A program made the position numbers and the translations under genes. From the NCBI GenBank assembly GCA_041166025.1, contig JBEAMJ010000050.1, forward strand, positions 7,421 to 71,420: a DNA stretch of 64,000 nucleotides, read 5' to 3'. This stretch comes from UBA7672 sp041166025 (lineage in GTDB: Bacteria > Pseudomonadota > Alphaproteobacteria > Caulobacterales > Hyphomonadaceae). This document shows, piece by piece, positions 53,367-62,461 of the stretch (position 1 is the first letter of the stretch; each line of letters starts with the position of its first letter). The notes beneath the pieces were generated by a model. That model had not been told where the DNA came from and did no database searches. It saw only the letters and a list, made by a program, of their open reading frames with translations.

Positions 53367-55591
53367 CCATGAAACTCGAAACATTCGGCTGGGACGTGGA
53401 TGCAGACGGCATCGCAACGGCCACCTTCGACGTGCCGGGCCGCTCGATGAACACACTGACTGCCAAGGCCATTGCAGACCTGGGCGCCATCGCGAGGGAA
53501 GTGGCGACGAACGATGCGATCAAGGGCCTGGTCATCACCTCGGGCAAGGCCAGCGGCTTCTGTGCCGGTGCGGACCTCGGCGAACTGGGAGGCGGCTCCG
53601 GGGGCGGCGGCGCGAAGGACGCCGATCCCGAAGCGCAGCTGAAGGCGGCGTTCGAGCGCTCCTTCAGCATGAACAAGCTGATGCGCGGGCTCGAGGCCGG
53701 CAAGAAGCCAGTGGCCTGCGCCATCAACGGCCTTGCTCTAGGCGGCGGTCTGGAAGTTGCGCTGGCCTGCCATTATCGCATCGCGGCGAACGACAATCCC
53801 AAGCTTCAGCTTGGACTTCCCGAGGCCAAGGTGGGCCTCCTGCCCGGCGGCGGCGGCACGCAACGCCTTCCGCGTCTCATGGGTGCGCAAGCGGCTGCGC
53901 CCTTCCTCCTGCAGGGCGAGAGCATGACGGCTGAACAGGCCAAATCGAACGGCGTGGTGCACGACATTGCGCCGACCAGCGAACTGGTCGCCAGGGCAAA
54001 GGCCTGGTGCAAGGCGAACCCCAACGCCAAGGCGCCGTGGGACGATCCCAAGTTCAAGGTTCCAGGCGGGCTACCGAATTCGCAGCAGGGCTCAACGGTG
54101 TTCACATTCGGCTCGGCCATGCTGGCGAAGCAGACCTGGGGCAACTACCCTGCGCAGAAGCACATTCTCTCCGCCGTCTATGAGGGCCTCAGCGTGCCGA
54201 TCGATGCGGGTCTCCGCATCGAGAGCCGCTACTTCGTCAAGACGCTGATGACGCCGGAAGCGAAAGGCATGATCCGCTCGCTTTTCCTGTCGATGCAGGA
54301 TCTTTCGAAGGGCGCGTCGCGACCGGCGGGCTTCCCCACATTCGAGATCAAGAAAGCCGTGGTCGTGGGCGCTGGCCTGATGGGCGCAGGCATCGCCTAT
54401 GTGCAGGCGAAGGCGGGTATCCCGACCGTGTTGCTCGACGTCAGCCAGGACGCGGCCGACAAGGGCAAGGATTACTCGCGCAAGATCGTCGAGAAGGATG
54501 TCTCCCGCGGCAAGATGACGAAAGAGAAGGGCGATGCACTGCTGGCGCTGATCACGCCGTCGGCGGACTATGCGTTGGTGAAGGGCGCCGACATTGTCGT
54601 CGAGGCCGTGTTCGAAAACGTCGAACTGAAAGCCAAGGTGACGGCGCAGGTCGAGGAGCATCTGGGTGACGCCGCCGTGATGGGCACGAATACGTCCACG
54701 CTGCCGATCACGGGTCTCGCCAAGGCGTCGAAGCGCCCGGCGAATTTCATCGGCATACACTTCTTCTCTCCGGTCGAGCGGATGGGCTTGGTCGAGATCA
54801 TCATGGGCAAGGAGACGTCGCAGGAGACGCTCGCCAAGACCATGGACTATGTGCTCAAGATCAAGAAGACGCCGGTGGCCGTGAACGATTTCCGCGGTTT
54901 CTACACCAGCCGCGTGTTCGGCACTTATCCGGAAGAAGGCATGACTATGCTGGGCGAAGGCATCGCGCCGGCGATCATCGAGAATGTCGGGCGCATGGCG
55001 GGCATGCCAATGGGACCACTGGAGGTTTCGGACTCTGTCGGCATCGACACGATGTTGAAGATCGGCCGCGAGAGCGCAAAGGTCTTGGGCCGATCTTACG
55101 AGCAGAACCCGGTTGGTGATCTCGTTGCCTGGATCGTCGAAAGCCAGAACCGCGTTGGCCGCAAGGCTGGCAAGGGCTTCTATGACTACAACGAGGCCGG
55201 CAAGCCTTCGCGCCTGTTCCCGGATATCGGCAAGAAGATCGAGATCAAGACGAAGGAGTGCCCGCCGGAGCTGAAGGCCGAGCTGACCAAGCGCTTCCTC
55301 TATCGCCAGTGCATCGAGGTGGCGCGCTGCTTCGAGGAGGGTGTCATCCTCGATGCGCGCGATGCGGATGTCGGCTCGATCCTCGCCTGGGGCTTTGCGC
55401 CGTACACGGGCGGCGTGTGCTCGTTCATGGATCTGAAGGTCGGCATCAAGACGTTCGTTGAGGAGTGCGATGCCCTAGCCGAGAAGCATGGCGAACGCTT
55501 CCGCCCGAACGCGCTGCTGCGCGAGATGGCCGCCAAGGGCCAGACCTTCTACTCGCGCTTCCCGCCGAAGGACCAGAAGGCGGCGGCTTAG
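53363..55591 (+). CDS. fadJ: 3-hydroxyacyl-CoA dehydrogenase / enoyl-CoA hydratase fusion (FadJ/FadB)
   Basis: 742 aa. The N-terminal hydratase part (residues 1-200) has GFCAGADLGEL and CHYRIAANDNPKLQLGLPEAKVGLLPGGGGTQRLPR; the Rossmann NAD part begins at KAVVVGAGLMGAGIAYVQAKAG (about residue 330) and contains HFFSPVERMGLVEII. Hydrates and oxidises enoyl-CoA in fatty acid degradation. A glycine-rich insertion (GGGSGGGGAKDADPEAQL) lies in the hydratase loop. Second Met of MTMKLE (53369) is a possible start. Stop overlaps the convergent gene. Confidence 0.94.
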   Translation: MTMKLETFGWDVDADGIATATFDVPGRSMNTLTAKAIADLGAIAREVATNDAIKGLVITSGKASGFCAGADLGELGGGSGGGGAKDADPEAQLKAAFERSFSMNKLMRGLEAGKKPVACAINGLALGGGLEVALACHYRIAANDNPKLQLGLPEAKVGLLPGGGGTQRLPRLMGAQAAAPFLLQGESMTAEQAKSNGVVHDIAPTSELVARAKAWCKANPNAKAPWDDPKFKVPGGLPNSQQGSTVFTFGSAMLAKQTWGNYPAQKHILSAVYEGLSVPIDAGLRIESRYFVKTLMTPEAKGMIRSLFLSMQDLSKGASRPAGFPTFEIKKAVVVGAGLMGAGIAYVQAKAGIPTVLLDVSQDAADKGKDYSRKIVEKDVSRGKMTKEKGDALLALITPSADYALVKGADIVVEAVFENVELKAKVTAQVEEHLGDAAVMGTNTSTLPITGLAKASKRPANFIGIHFFSPVERMGLVEIIMGKETSQETLAKTMDYVLKIKKTPVAVNDFRGFYTSRVFGTYPEEGMTMLGEGIAPAIIENVGRMAGMPMGPLEVSDSVGIDTMLKIGRESAKVLGRSYEQNPVGDLVAWIVESQNRVGRKAGKGFYDYNEAGKPSRLFPDIGKKIEIKTKECPPELKAELTKRFLYRQCIEVARCFEEGVILDARDADVGSILAWGFAPYTGGVCSFMDLKVGIKTFVEECDALAEKHGERFRPNALLREMAAKGQTFYSRFPPKDQKAAA

Positions 55592-56277
55592 AACGGTTTC
55601 GTGCATCGGGGCCCACCGGCCTCGATGCGCCACCTTCCCCTCTTGAGTGCAACAGACTCAGGAGTGCCCACTCTGCCTGCAGCATCTTCGGCCGCACGAC
55701 GCGTATACGCGATCGTCGCATTGTCGATCCAGCAGACACGTTCGGGAAACCAGCTTGGTGTCGGCGGGATCGCCTGAAATACACGCGCCAAACCCGACGC
55801 GCGAACTTCGTAGATATCCAACGCGTCAAGGTTCATTTCATCTCGTTCAGCCGAGACAACGTGCCGTCCATCGGGGGAAAAAAGTGGGTAGCCCTCCATC
55901 CGAAAGGTCGCTCCCGTTGTCCGGTCCAGCAGCTTCCAGAAGAGGTCCTCCTCTCCAAACGACAGGATCGCCAGAAATCGACCATTCTGCAGAAGCTCAA
56001 TCGCGTAGTCATACAACGAGAACTGGTTCTCAGCTGTCACCCAGCGACCGCTTAGCATTTGGACCGACAAGCTCTCATCTGGGTTTCGTTTCGCGATCTC
56101 GGGGTGCGCAAGATTGAAGAGTTTCTCGAGATTTTCGGCGCAGTCCGCAATTAGACTATCGGGACACTCCAGGCGCGACCCGTCGACCTGAGTGAGTGGG
56201 ACCTGAGCAACGGCCGTATTGCCGACGACAGCCATGAGGGCGAGGCAGAAGAGTCCTCTCAAGATGCCTGGCGACAT
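55588..56277 (-). CDS. Secreted protein of unknown function
   Basis: 229 aa. Signal peptide MSPGILRGLFCLALMAVVGNTAVAQ, then a domain with four Cys and many aromatic residues (FSLYDYAIELLQNGRFLAILSFGEEDLFWKLL; YPLFSPDGRHVVSAERDEMN; LARVFQAIPPTPSWFPERVCW). The FSPDGRHVVS segment recalls beta-propeller (WD40/PD40-like) repeats, which fits a six-stranded repeat unit only partly. Not recognised further. It follows the S9 peptidase gene by 9 bp on the same strand. Confidence 0.6.
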   Translation of the reverse strand: MSPGILRGLFCLALMAVVGNTAVAQVPLTQVDGSRLECPDSLIADCAENLEKLFNLAHPEIAKRNPDESLSVQMLSGRWVTAENQFSLYDYAIELLQNGRFLAILSFGEEDLFWKLLDRTTGATFRMEGYPLFSPDGRHVVSAERDEMNLDALDIYEVRASGLARVFQAIPPTPSWFPERVCWIDNATIAYTRRAAEDAAGRVGTPESVALKRGRWRIEAGGPRCTKPF

Positions 56278-56286
56278 GGCCTCGTT

Positions 56287-58239
56287 CTATTTCCCAATAT
56301 GCGTCTTCAGGAATTCGCCGAGCGCAGTGAGGACCTGGCGGCGGCTGGCATCTTCCACGAGGCTGTGATCATCGCCCTCGATACGGATGTATTGCACAGG
56401 TTTACCCGCGGTCTTCAGCGCATCGTTCATCATCTCGCTCTGCCGGATGGGAACGACCAGGTCCGAGGCGCCGTGGATCAGCAGCACGGGCGCCTTGAAC
56501 TTGTCAGCGTGGAGCGCGGGCGAGACAGCGTCGATAGCATCGCGGTCCTTGTCGGGGTCGCCGATCAGGGCTTCCCAGTAGGTGACGGTGCGGCTGCGGA
56601 GCCCATGTTCCTTGCGTTCGTTGGCGAGCATCTCGCGGAGGTGAGAGACACCGGCGATTGAGGCCACGCACTTGTAAAGATCAGGGGTTGCGGCGCCACC
56701 TGCAAGCGCGGCGTATCCACCATAGCTCCAGCCGACAATGCAGATGCGCGAAGGATCGGCCCAACCCATCTTCGCGAGGGCATTGGCGCCGTCGGTGATG
56801 TCATCCTGCATCTTGCGACCCCACTCGCCGTAGCCGGCGGCAGTGAACTCTTGCCCAAATCCGGCCGAGCCGCGGAAGTTGGGTTGCAGAACGGCATAAC
56901 CTTCATTTGCGAGGTATTGCGCCAGCCAGTCGAAGCCGACGGCGTCGTAGGCCTCCGGCCCCCCGTGCGGCATCACGACCAAAGGAAGATTCTTGCGGTT
57001 CTCGGGCGCCACATTCGTGGGCCACGTTACAAGGCTTGGGATTTTGAGACCATCGCGCGCCCTGTACTCGATGGTGAAAACTTCGCCGACATCCTCCTGC
57101 TTCAGTTCAGGGCGCGCCTGCGAAATCATCGACAGGCCCTTGGTCTTCCTGTCGAACAGATAGTACCGCTCCGCCTGCGTGCCGCCCTCAGCGAAGAAGA
57201 GCATCTTCGACCAGTCATCCGACCACGAGTCGAGATATACGGCGGAAGATCCCAACGCATTCATGACCGCGTTGATGTCGGCCTCGATTGCTTCGTCGAA
57301 CATGTCGTAGGTCGGGTACATGCCGGAGTAGATCACGCCATGGACGGTGCGGTTGATGTCGGTAATGACGCCCGCGACTTCGACTTTCTCGCGCTGCATG
57401 ACCGAGCCAACCATCGAGCCATCTTCGAGCGACATCGTGTAGAGCGAGAGGAATGCCGATTCATTGTCGTCAATGACGAACAGGGACTTCGCGTCTTTCG
57501 AGATCCCGACAACGCTGATTTCCGGAAGCGATGTTTCCTTCTGGTAGATGGTCTTCCACTCGCCATTCGCCTGGCGGACACGGACGGAGTGGTACTGGTT
57601 CTTGTCGTTGAAATCCTCTCGCGCGACGACGCGAGCGGAAGAATCTACGAGCCAGTCAATTGTATGGTGCGTGCCGCGCCCGCCATCCAGGCGTCCGCCG
57701 CGTCCCGAATCCAGTGGAACACGCAAGAGATCAAACCCAGGGTCTGACTCTTGCGCGCCCATGAACGCTGGCATGAGGACGTTCTTCCCGCCTGGCTCAA
57801 CACCGAGAATTCTGCCGAGGCCCGCCTGGGCCGGATAGATATCGTTGGTGTAGCGGAGCAGCTGCGTACTGGCGCCATTCGCTAGATTGAAAGAGAAGGC
57901 CGCCGAGAATTCGTACCGTCCCCGATAACCCACGGTGCGTGTGTCCTTGGATGCAACAAGCACGACGTAGTCGTTTCCGACGAAGTGGACATAGCGCGCG
58001 CGAATGTCTCCGACGCGGGTGAGCCCCTTGGTGGTCTTCGTTGTCAGGTCATGGATCAGGAGGACATCTTCGCCGTTCACGCGCTGCAGGAAGGCGACCT
58101 TCTTGCCGTCGGGCGACAGCTCCATGCCGCGAACGCCCGGAACATCACCGAACGCTTCAAGCGGCGGTTTGGCGTGGGCGGGTGGCGACAGGGCGCACAG
58201 GCCAAGTGCGATTCCGGCTAACAGAGCGTTCAGGCGCAT
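56287..58239 (-). CDS. S9 family prolyl oligopeptidase, secreted
   Basis: 650 aa from the ATG at 58239 with GGGGGG upstream and a signal peptide (MRLNALLAGIALGLCALSPPAHA). N-terminal beta-propeller (residues 30-370), then an alpha/beta hydrolase domain: catalytic Ser in GWSYGGYAA near 503, Asp in HGASDLVVP near 588, His in GDDHSLVED near 625. Probably periplasmic dipeptidyl/acylaminoacyl peptidase. Stretches further upstream in the same frame are not coding. Confidence 0.93.
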   Translation of the reverse strand: MRLNALLAGIALGLCALSPPAHAKPPLEAFGDVPGVRGMELSPDGKKVAFLQRVNGEDVLLIHDLTTKTTKGLTRVGDIRARYVHFVGNDYVVLVASKDTRTVGYRGRYEFSAAFSFNLANGASTQLLRYTNDIYPAQAGLGRILGVEPGGKNVLMPAFMGAQESDPGFDLLRVPLDSGRGGRLDGGRGTHHTIDWLVDSSARVVAREDFNDKNQYHSVRVRQANGEWKTIYQKETSLPEISVVGISKDAKSLFVIDDNESAFLSLYTMSLEDGSMVGSVMQREKVEVAGVITDINRTVHGVIYSGMYPTYDMFDEAIEADINAVMNALGSSAVYLDSWSDDWSKMLFFAEGGTQAERYYLFDRKTKGLSMISQARPELKQEDVGEVFTIEYRARDGLKIPSLVTWPTNVAPENRKNLPLVVMPHGGPEAYDAVGFDWLAQYLANEGYAVLQPNFRGSAGFGQEFTAAGYGEWGRKMQDDITDGANALAKMGWADPSRICIVGWSYGGYAALAGGAATPDLYKCVASIAGVSHLREMLANERKEHGLRSRTVTYWEALIGDPDKDRDAIDAVSPALHADKFKAPVLLIHGASDLVVPIRQSEMMNDALKTAGKPVQYIRIEGDDHSLVEDASRRQVLTALGEFLKTHIGK

Positions 58240-58374
58240 CGATCCCCCCACTGGCAGACTGCTCGTCGAACGCGAAGTTACCTGAATTTCTAGTCGCGGA
58301 AAGACAGGTTCTGGCGTTGACTGCGGAACGACTCCAAAGCGATCCTGCACATTCAGATTTTGGAGGGGGCGAGC

Positions 58375-58890
58375 ATGCGAGCTCTGCTTGCGAGCGCCAT
58401 TGTGGCGTCGGCGTTGTCCGGGGTGGCGCAAGCCGACGTTGTGGCGAAGTCCACGGACGGAATGGTGATCCGGGTCAAGGCAGAAGCGTCGTTGGACCGC
58501 GACGCGGCGTGGGCGCGACTGGTAGACGTGGCGAGCTGGTGGAGCGGCTCGCACACCTACTCGGGGGATGCGAAGTCTCTGTCGCTTGATGCGCAGGCAG
58601 GCGGCTGCTGGTGCGAGATATGGAGCGGCGGCGAGGTGGAACACGGACGCGTCGTGATGGTGATGCCGAAGCAGACGCTGCGCGTGCAAGGGGCTTTTGG
58701 CCCGCTGCAGGATCTCGGGGCAAACGCGGCGATGACGTTGAGCCTGTCTGATGGATCGGCGCCGGGGCGCACGATGTTGACGCTCGACTACAAGGTCGTC
58801 GGAAGTTCGCTGTCAGGTCTCGACCAGCTTGCGCCAATCGTCGACCGGGTGCTGACCGAGCAGGCAAATGGCTTCGCTGCAGTAAAGTAG
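58375..58890 (+). CDS. Secreted SRPBCC/START-like domain protein
   Basis: 171 aa from the ATG at 58375 (GGAGGGGGCGAGC upstream). Signal peptide MRALLASAIVASALSGVAQA. The rest is a helix-grip fold: MVIRVKAEASLDRDAAWARLVDVASWWSGSHTYSGDAKSLSLDAQAGGCWCEIW, the strand HGRVVMVMPKQTLRVQGAFGPLQ, and a long C-terminal helix (LAPIVDRVLTEQANG). SRPBCC proteins bind lipids or small hydrophobic molecules. Ligand unknown. Confidence 0.78.
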   Translation: MRALLASAIVASALSGVAQADVVAKSTDGMVIRVKAEASLDRDAAWARLVDVASWWSGSHTYSGDAKSLSLDAQAGGCWCEIWSGGEVEHGRVVMVMPKQTLRVQGAFGPLQDLGANAAMTLSLSDGSAPGRTMLTLDYKVVGSSLSGLDQLAPIVDRVLTEQANGFAAVK

Positions 58891-58896
58891 ATGCAG

Positions 58897-58922
58897 AAAG
58901 GGCGCTCCTGCGAGCGCCCTTT
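58897..58922. terminator. Bidirectional terminator hairpin
   Basis: AAAGGGCGCTC (58897-58907) and GAGCGCCCTTT (58912-58922) form a perfect 11-bp stem with a 4-base loop, between the stop of the SRPBCC gene and the stop of the convergent OmpA lipoprotein gene. The A/T arms give T runs on both strands, so it can stop both transcripts. Confidence 0.85.
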
Positions 58923-58945
58923 CCACGTTTTAGGCTGGAAGCCGA

Positions 58946-59599
58946 TCACCCTTCGGTAACCGGACGCAGGACGATCTGCACGCGGCGGTTCACAGAACGC
59001 TTGGCTTCCGTGTCATCCGGCGTCACGAGCGGCTGGCTCTCGCCAAGGCCGCCGGTCGCCATGCGCTGGCCGAGAACGCCCTTGCCCTGCAGATAGGCGC
59101 GGACGGATTCGGCGCGGCGATAGGACAGATCGAGGTTGGCCTGCTCGGCGCCCTCAGTCGACGCGTGGCCGATGATGTCGATTGTCGTCTTGGGGTAAAG
59201 GTTCAGCGACTCCGCAACCTTGTCGAGCGTCGGCATGAACGACGTATCAAGGCTGGCCGAGCCTTTCGAGAAGGTGACATCCGATGGCATCACCAGTTCG
59301 ATGCGGTCGCCGATGCGCTGGATGCCGATGCCGCTCGCGGCGACCTTCCGACGCATGTCTTCTTCCTGGCCGTCCATGTAGCGGCCGATGGCTGCGCCGG
59401 TGAGCGCGCCGACAGCCGCGCCGACAGCAGCGTTGCGGCCGTCATTGCCGCCGGCGAAGACGCCGCCGACGCCGCCGACGATGGCGCCGATGGCAGCGCC
59501 GCGGCCGGTGTTGCCCCAGATGGATTCACCCGTGATCGGGTCGGTGGCGCAGGCGCCAAGCGCGAGCGCCGAGGCCATGAACACAAGAGTACGTTTCAT
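58946..59599 (-). CDS. OmpA family lipoprotein with glycine-zipper region
   Basis: 217 aa. Lipobox LGAC after MKRTLVFMASALA, then a glycine-zipper (about 30-75: AAIGAIVGGVGGVFAGG...VGAAVGALTGAAIG) and a C-terminal OmpA-like peptidoglycan-binding domain (about 100-215) with IDIIGHASTEGAEQANLDLSYRRAESVRAYL and KRSVNRRVQIVL. Anchors the outer membrane to peptidoglycan (YiaD type). Good ribosome site AAGGGAG. Confidence 0.9.
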   Translation of the reverse strand: MKRTLVFMASALALGACATDPITGESIWGNTGRGAAIGAIVGGVGGVFAGGNDGRNAAVGAAVGALTGAAIGRYMDGQEEDMRRKVAASGIGIQRIGDRIELVMPSDVTFSKGSASLDTSFMPTLDKVAESLNLYPKTTIDIIGHASTEGAEQANLDLSYRRAESVRAYLQGKGVLGQRMATGGLGESQPLVTPDDTEAKRSVNRRVQIVLRPVTEG

Positions 59600-59964
59600 C
59601 GATATCTCCCTTACAGTCCGAATCGACGCCCACGCCGGTTCGCGCCGATGTATATCGGCGACGCTGAGGGCACAAACGCGGCGCCATTGTTTCGGTTGCG
59701 CCTTTTTTGGTTCAGGGGGAATTCATTCACGCCCCCCGGGAGGTGCGCCGTTTGCCGAACAATCCCCATCGGCACGAGACAGTAGCGTCCCTTTTGTTCG
59801 GGAGCCACGCAATCTCGAGCAAAAACAGCGTCATGTTGCCAGAACTTCATGATCACGGACCGGGGGATGTCGGGGCTCCTCTCCCGCCACAGACCTGATA
59901 ACATGCGAGTCTGAGAGAGCGACCGTGCAAACGGCAGGTTGGGGATAGAGCGAAGGAATTTGGC
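59600..59964. promoter_or_regulatory. Divergent intergenic region with a palindrome upstream of the OmpA lipoprotein
   Basis: 365 bp between divergent genes. A perfect inverted repeat CGCCGAT-GTAT-ATCGGCG at 59643-59660 lies about 45 bp upstream of the OmpA lipoprotein start and could be an operator. Nothing else in the stretch resembles a gene; open frames there lack protein character. Confidence 0.42.
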
Positions 59965-60837
59965 ATGCCGACTGTCGCCGGCCGTGACGGTGCACAACGG
60001 GCGATGATCGCAGCGCTGGCTGCCGCGTTACTCCTTGGCGCGGCGTGCGAGGACAATGCCGCACAATCGGCTGCGGTCGATCCTGCTGCGGCCGGCGCCG
60101 CGAATGAATCGTCCTCCAACGCAACGGGCGCCTCTGATCCGGTGGGCGGGCCGATCGTGAATGCGCCGACAGGTCCGCTCGACACATCGACCTGGGTTTT
60201 GCCCGCGCCATTCTATGCGGCGGGCGATGAGCCCGCCTGGCGCATGGAAATCGTCGACGGCTGGTTCTCGTTCAAGCGCTCGGGCCTGCGCGCCATCGAG
60301 GAGCCGCTGGTCCAGCCGCGGCAGGACAACGGCGCCGACGTTTTCGAGACAGGCTCCCTCAGCGTGACGATCCGGCGCGAGGCGTGCAGCACGGAAAGTG
60401 GTGGCGGCGGCGAATTTTCTGCCAAGGTCACGTTCGACGAATTGAACTTCGATGGGTGCGCATTCTCGGGATCCTTCGTCAACGCATCGGCCGAGGCCGC
60501 TACCGTGATTGAATCGCTCGCGCCGATCGATGCTTGCCTCGCTCAGCTCGGCCAGCCCGCGCTCGCTACGGCCGTCTATCCGCGCCAGGATGGCGAGCAG
60601 GTCGCGGTGGGCCTGCGCGCGAGAACCGGCGCGCTCTACGAATGCCTGACGCAGGTGTCAGATGCTTCTGTCCTATCACTCGATCCGATCGAGCAGGGGG
60701 CCCAGCCTGCGTGGATGAACCGCTTCCGGTTCCTGCGCGAGGGCGTGCAGACATCCGCGCAATGTACCGATGCGGAGGAGGTTCGCGTCGGCGATCAGGT
60801 CGTCGGGCGCCTGCTTGCACGCGGCTGCAAGTTCTAG
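59965..60837 (+). CDS. Lipoprotein of the COG3650-like type
   Basis: 290 aa. Hydrophobic signal with lipobox GAAC near residue 28. An Ala/Ser/Gly-rich low-complexity linker (about 30-75) follows. The middle domain has AGDEPAWRMEIVDGWFSFKRSG, the pattern of small periplasmic proteins (COG3650) that contain GxEPxW and ExACxDxMSG-like motifs; here EACSTESGG and FDGCAFSGS. A second domain (about 190-290) holds four more Cys. Function unknown. Confidence 0.66.
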   Translation: MPTVAGRDGAQRAMIAALAAALLLGAACEDNAAQSAAVDPAAAGAANESSSNATGASDPVGGPIVNAPTGPLDTSTWVLPAPFYAAGDEPAWRMEIVDGWFSFKRSGLRAIEEPLVQPRQDNGADVFETGSLSVTIRREACSTESGGGGEFSAKVTFDELNFDGCAFSGSFVNASAEAATVIESLAPIDACLAQLGQPALATAVYPRQDGEQVAVGLRARTGALYECLTQVSDASVLSLDPIEQGAQPAWMNRFRFLREGVQTSAQCTDAEEVRVGDQVVGRLLARGCKF

Positions 60838-60841
60838 AGGG

Positions 60842-61327
60842 CTAGGTCCACGGACTGTAGATGTTGCGCGCCTCTGCGAGGGACGAAGCGGGACTGGACG
60901 GGCGATCTGGCCGGTACGTCCTGACGAAGGTCTCGGTCGCGCCGAACGAGGCGGTTGGCCTCAATCGCGCCGAACCGGCGGCTCGCATGACCGGCGCAGA
61001 CAACGCCGACATCACCGCTGAGGTGGCGCTTTCGCGGCTGGTCGCGATGCGATGAGCGTGCGCTGCAAGATCCTGCAAGCGCTCGGCATAGGACCCGCTG
61101 CCGTCAGGCAGATTCGTGGAGGCAAGGATGTCGCTCGTAGCGGTCTCAAGCACCCGGCCATCGTCCCGCAGCAGGCGAAACGTCGTGGGCGCCGCCTCGA
61201 TCTCGACGACATAGCCCTCCGTCCAAAGGCGCAGGGCGTCGCAGTCGCCGATCGTCCAGGCGAGGCTTCCAGCTTGCGTCAGTTCGTGCAGCTTGCAAAT
61301 GAGCTGCTGTGTCGATGGATGCAGCAT
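60842..61327 (-). CDS. Protein of unknown function next to vsr
   Basis: 161 aa from the ATG at 61327; an ATG at 61411 would give 189 aa and overlap vsr by 35 bases. MLHPSTQQLICKLHELTQAGSLAWTIGDCDALRLWTEGYVVEIEAAPTTFRLLRDDGRVLETAT is a well-behaved alpha/beta domain; residues 110-161 are Ala/Ser/Arg-rich and less ordered. No signal, no membrane segment. Family not recognised. Confidence 0.6.
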   Translation of the reverse strand: MLHPSTQQLICKLHELTQAGSLAWTIGDCDALRLWTEGYVVEIEAAPTTFRLLRDDGRVLETATSDILASTNLPDGSGSYAERLQDLAAHAHRIATSRESATSAVMSALSAPVMRAAGSARLRPTASFGATETFVRTYRPDRPSSPASSLAEARNIYSPWT

Positions 61328-61376
61328 GTGCGGCGTCTCGCGGGTCACTGAGATATGGAAGGCGAGCCTGCCAGGG

Positions 61377-61799
61377 TCAAGCTTGACGGCGGGCGCGAAC
61401 GCGTCGTGCAATCAGCCTGTAGAGCCGCGCGGCCTCGCGCGTCTCGCATTCCCAGATGACGACCGGCGCCCATCCCAGCTTCCGGAGCGCGGTGAGCGTC
61501 GCTCGATCGCGCGACATGTTGCGGGCGATCTTTGCCTCCCAGTAGGCGCGGTTGGCCTGCGGCATACGCGCGCCGCGCGGACAGGCGTGGCCGTGCCAGA
61601 AACAGCCGTGCACAAAGACAACGCAGCGTCGCGCCGGAAAGACCAGGTCGGGCTTGCCCGGCAGGTCGCTGCGGCCGAGGCGGAAACGGAGGCCCAGCGC
61701 ATTGGCAGCGCGGCGCACGGTGAGTTCGGGCGCCGTGTCGCGGGACTTCACCGCGCGCATGATAATCGAGCGCTTTGCCGCGTCGAAGACGTCAGTCAT
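61377..61799 (-). CDS. vsr: Very short patch repair endonuclease Vsr
   Basis: 140 aa. The Vsr pattern is clear: RSIIMRAVKSRDTAPELTVRRAANALGLRFRLGRSDLPGKPDLVFPARRCVVFVHGCFWHGH and C-terminal NMSRDRATLTALRKLGWAPVVIWECET. The catalytic Asp in PGKPDLVF and the zinc-site residues are present. It nicks T:G mismatches that arise where 5-methylcytosine deaminates, which fits the nearby cytosine methyltransferase. ATGA overlap with the upstream small membrane gene. Confidence 0.95.
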   Translation of the reverse strand: MTDVFDAAKRSIIMRAVKSRDTAPELTVRRAANALGLRFRLGRSDLPGKPDLVFPARRCVVFVHGCFWHGHACPRGARMPQANRAYWEAKIARNMSRDRATLTALRKLGWAPVVIWECETREAARLYRLIARRVRARRQA

Positions 61800-62146
61800 T
61801 TGCTGGTGACCTTTTGGCTTCGGTCGGTCACGATCTTGTATTCCTGCTGCTGCATTGCTTCGGGCCGGGTTAGGTGAACAGACAGTTCAACGCGGGCGCC
61901 GGGAATGGAGCGTCTACCGATCTGCATGTGGGCCGTCACACAGCGACCACCATCTAGCTTTGTTGCACAGGCGCGGGGCCGGGTCCCAGTCTTGCCGGCC
62001 GTCAAGGCGGTCTCCAAGGCTCCTTGGACGTTCTCGATCTGGTGTCTCGGCGTCAAGCGGAAGCCGATCATTATCGCAACGACGCTGAGCATCACCACGC
62101 CAATCAGCCCGAGCCTGACAATGTGTTTCGGCTTGCGGCCTTGCAT
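61796..62146 (-). CDS. Small single-span membrane protein, unknown
   Basis: 116 aa. A basic start (MQGRKPKHIVR), one membrane segment (LGLIGVVMLSVVAIMIGF), then a periplasmic domain with two Cys (ACATKLDGGRC), RSIPGARVELSVHLTRPEA and a basic tail. It overlaps vsr by 4 bases, so it is cotranscribed with it. No family recognised. Confidence 0.6.
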   Translation of the reverse strand: MQGRKPKHIVRLGLIGVVMLSVVAIMIGFRLTPRHQIENVQGALETALTAGKTGTRPRACATKLDGGRCVTAHMQIGRRSIPGARVELSVHLTRPEAMQQQEYKIVTDRSQKVTSK

Positions 62147-62245
62147 GGACGTTCAACTGTGACCGCCTCTGCATGCTGGCCGTTGTATCTGGTTGCTTCA
62201 ACAGCAATGCTCGCCGGAAGGATTCGACCGGCAGGAGGAAAGATC

Positions 62246-62458
62246 ATGCCCCGCACGACCCATCGCAGCTCAAAGGGCACGAAGCTCTATGCCGTGCGTG
62301 ATGCGGAGGGCCAGTTCAAGGACATCCAGACCTACAAGCGGGCGCATGGGCAGGACGTGAAGCGCGTCTCCAAGGCGGAGATCGTTGCGAAGAAGGCGGC
62401 GAAGAAGAAGACTGTCAAGAAGGCGCCGACGAAGAAGGCTGCGAAGAAAAAGAAATAA
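62246..62458 (+). CDS. Small lysine-rich protein with histone H1-like tail
   Basis: 70 aa. AGGAGG before the ATG at 62246 is one of the best ribosome sites of the window. MPRTTHRSSKGTKLYAVRDAEGQFKDIQTYKRAHGQDVKRVSKAEI is followed by a run of Lys/Ala (KKAAKKKTVKKAPTKKAAKKKK), as in bacterial histone H1-like or nucleoid-associated proteins. It probably binds DNA or RNA. Convergent with the methyltransferase gene, 3 bp apart. Confidence 0.75.
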   Translation: MPRTTHRSSKGTKLYAVRDAEGQFKDIQTYKRAHGQDVKRVSKAEIVAKKAAKKKTVKKAPTKKAAKKKK

Positions 62459-62461
62459 ACC

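Noticed and set aside
59611..59997. 128-codon minus frame in the intergenic region upstream of the OmpA lipoprotein
   Set aside because: No ribosome site and no protein-like pattern, and it would cross the promoter and the palindrome of the OmpA gene.
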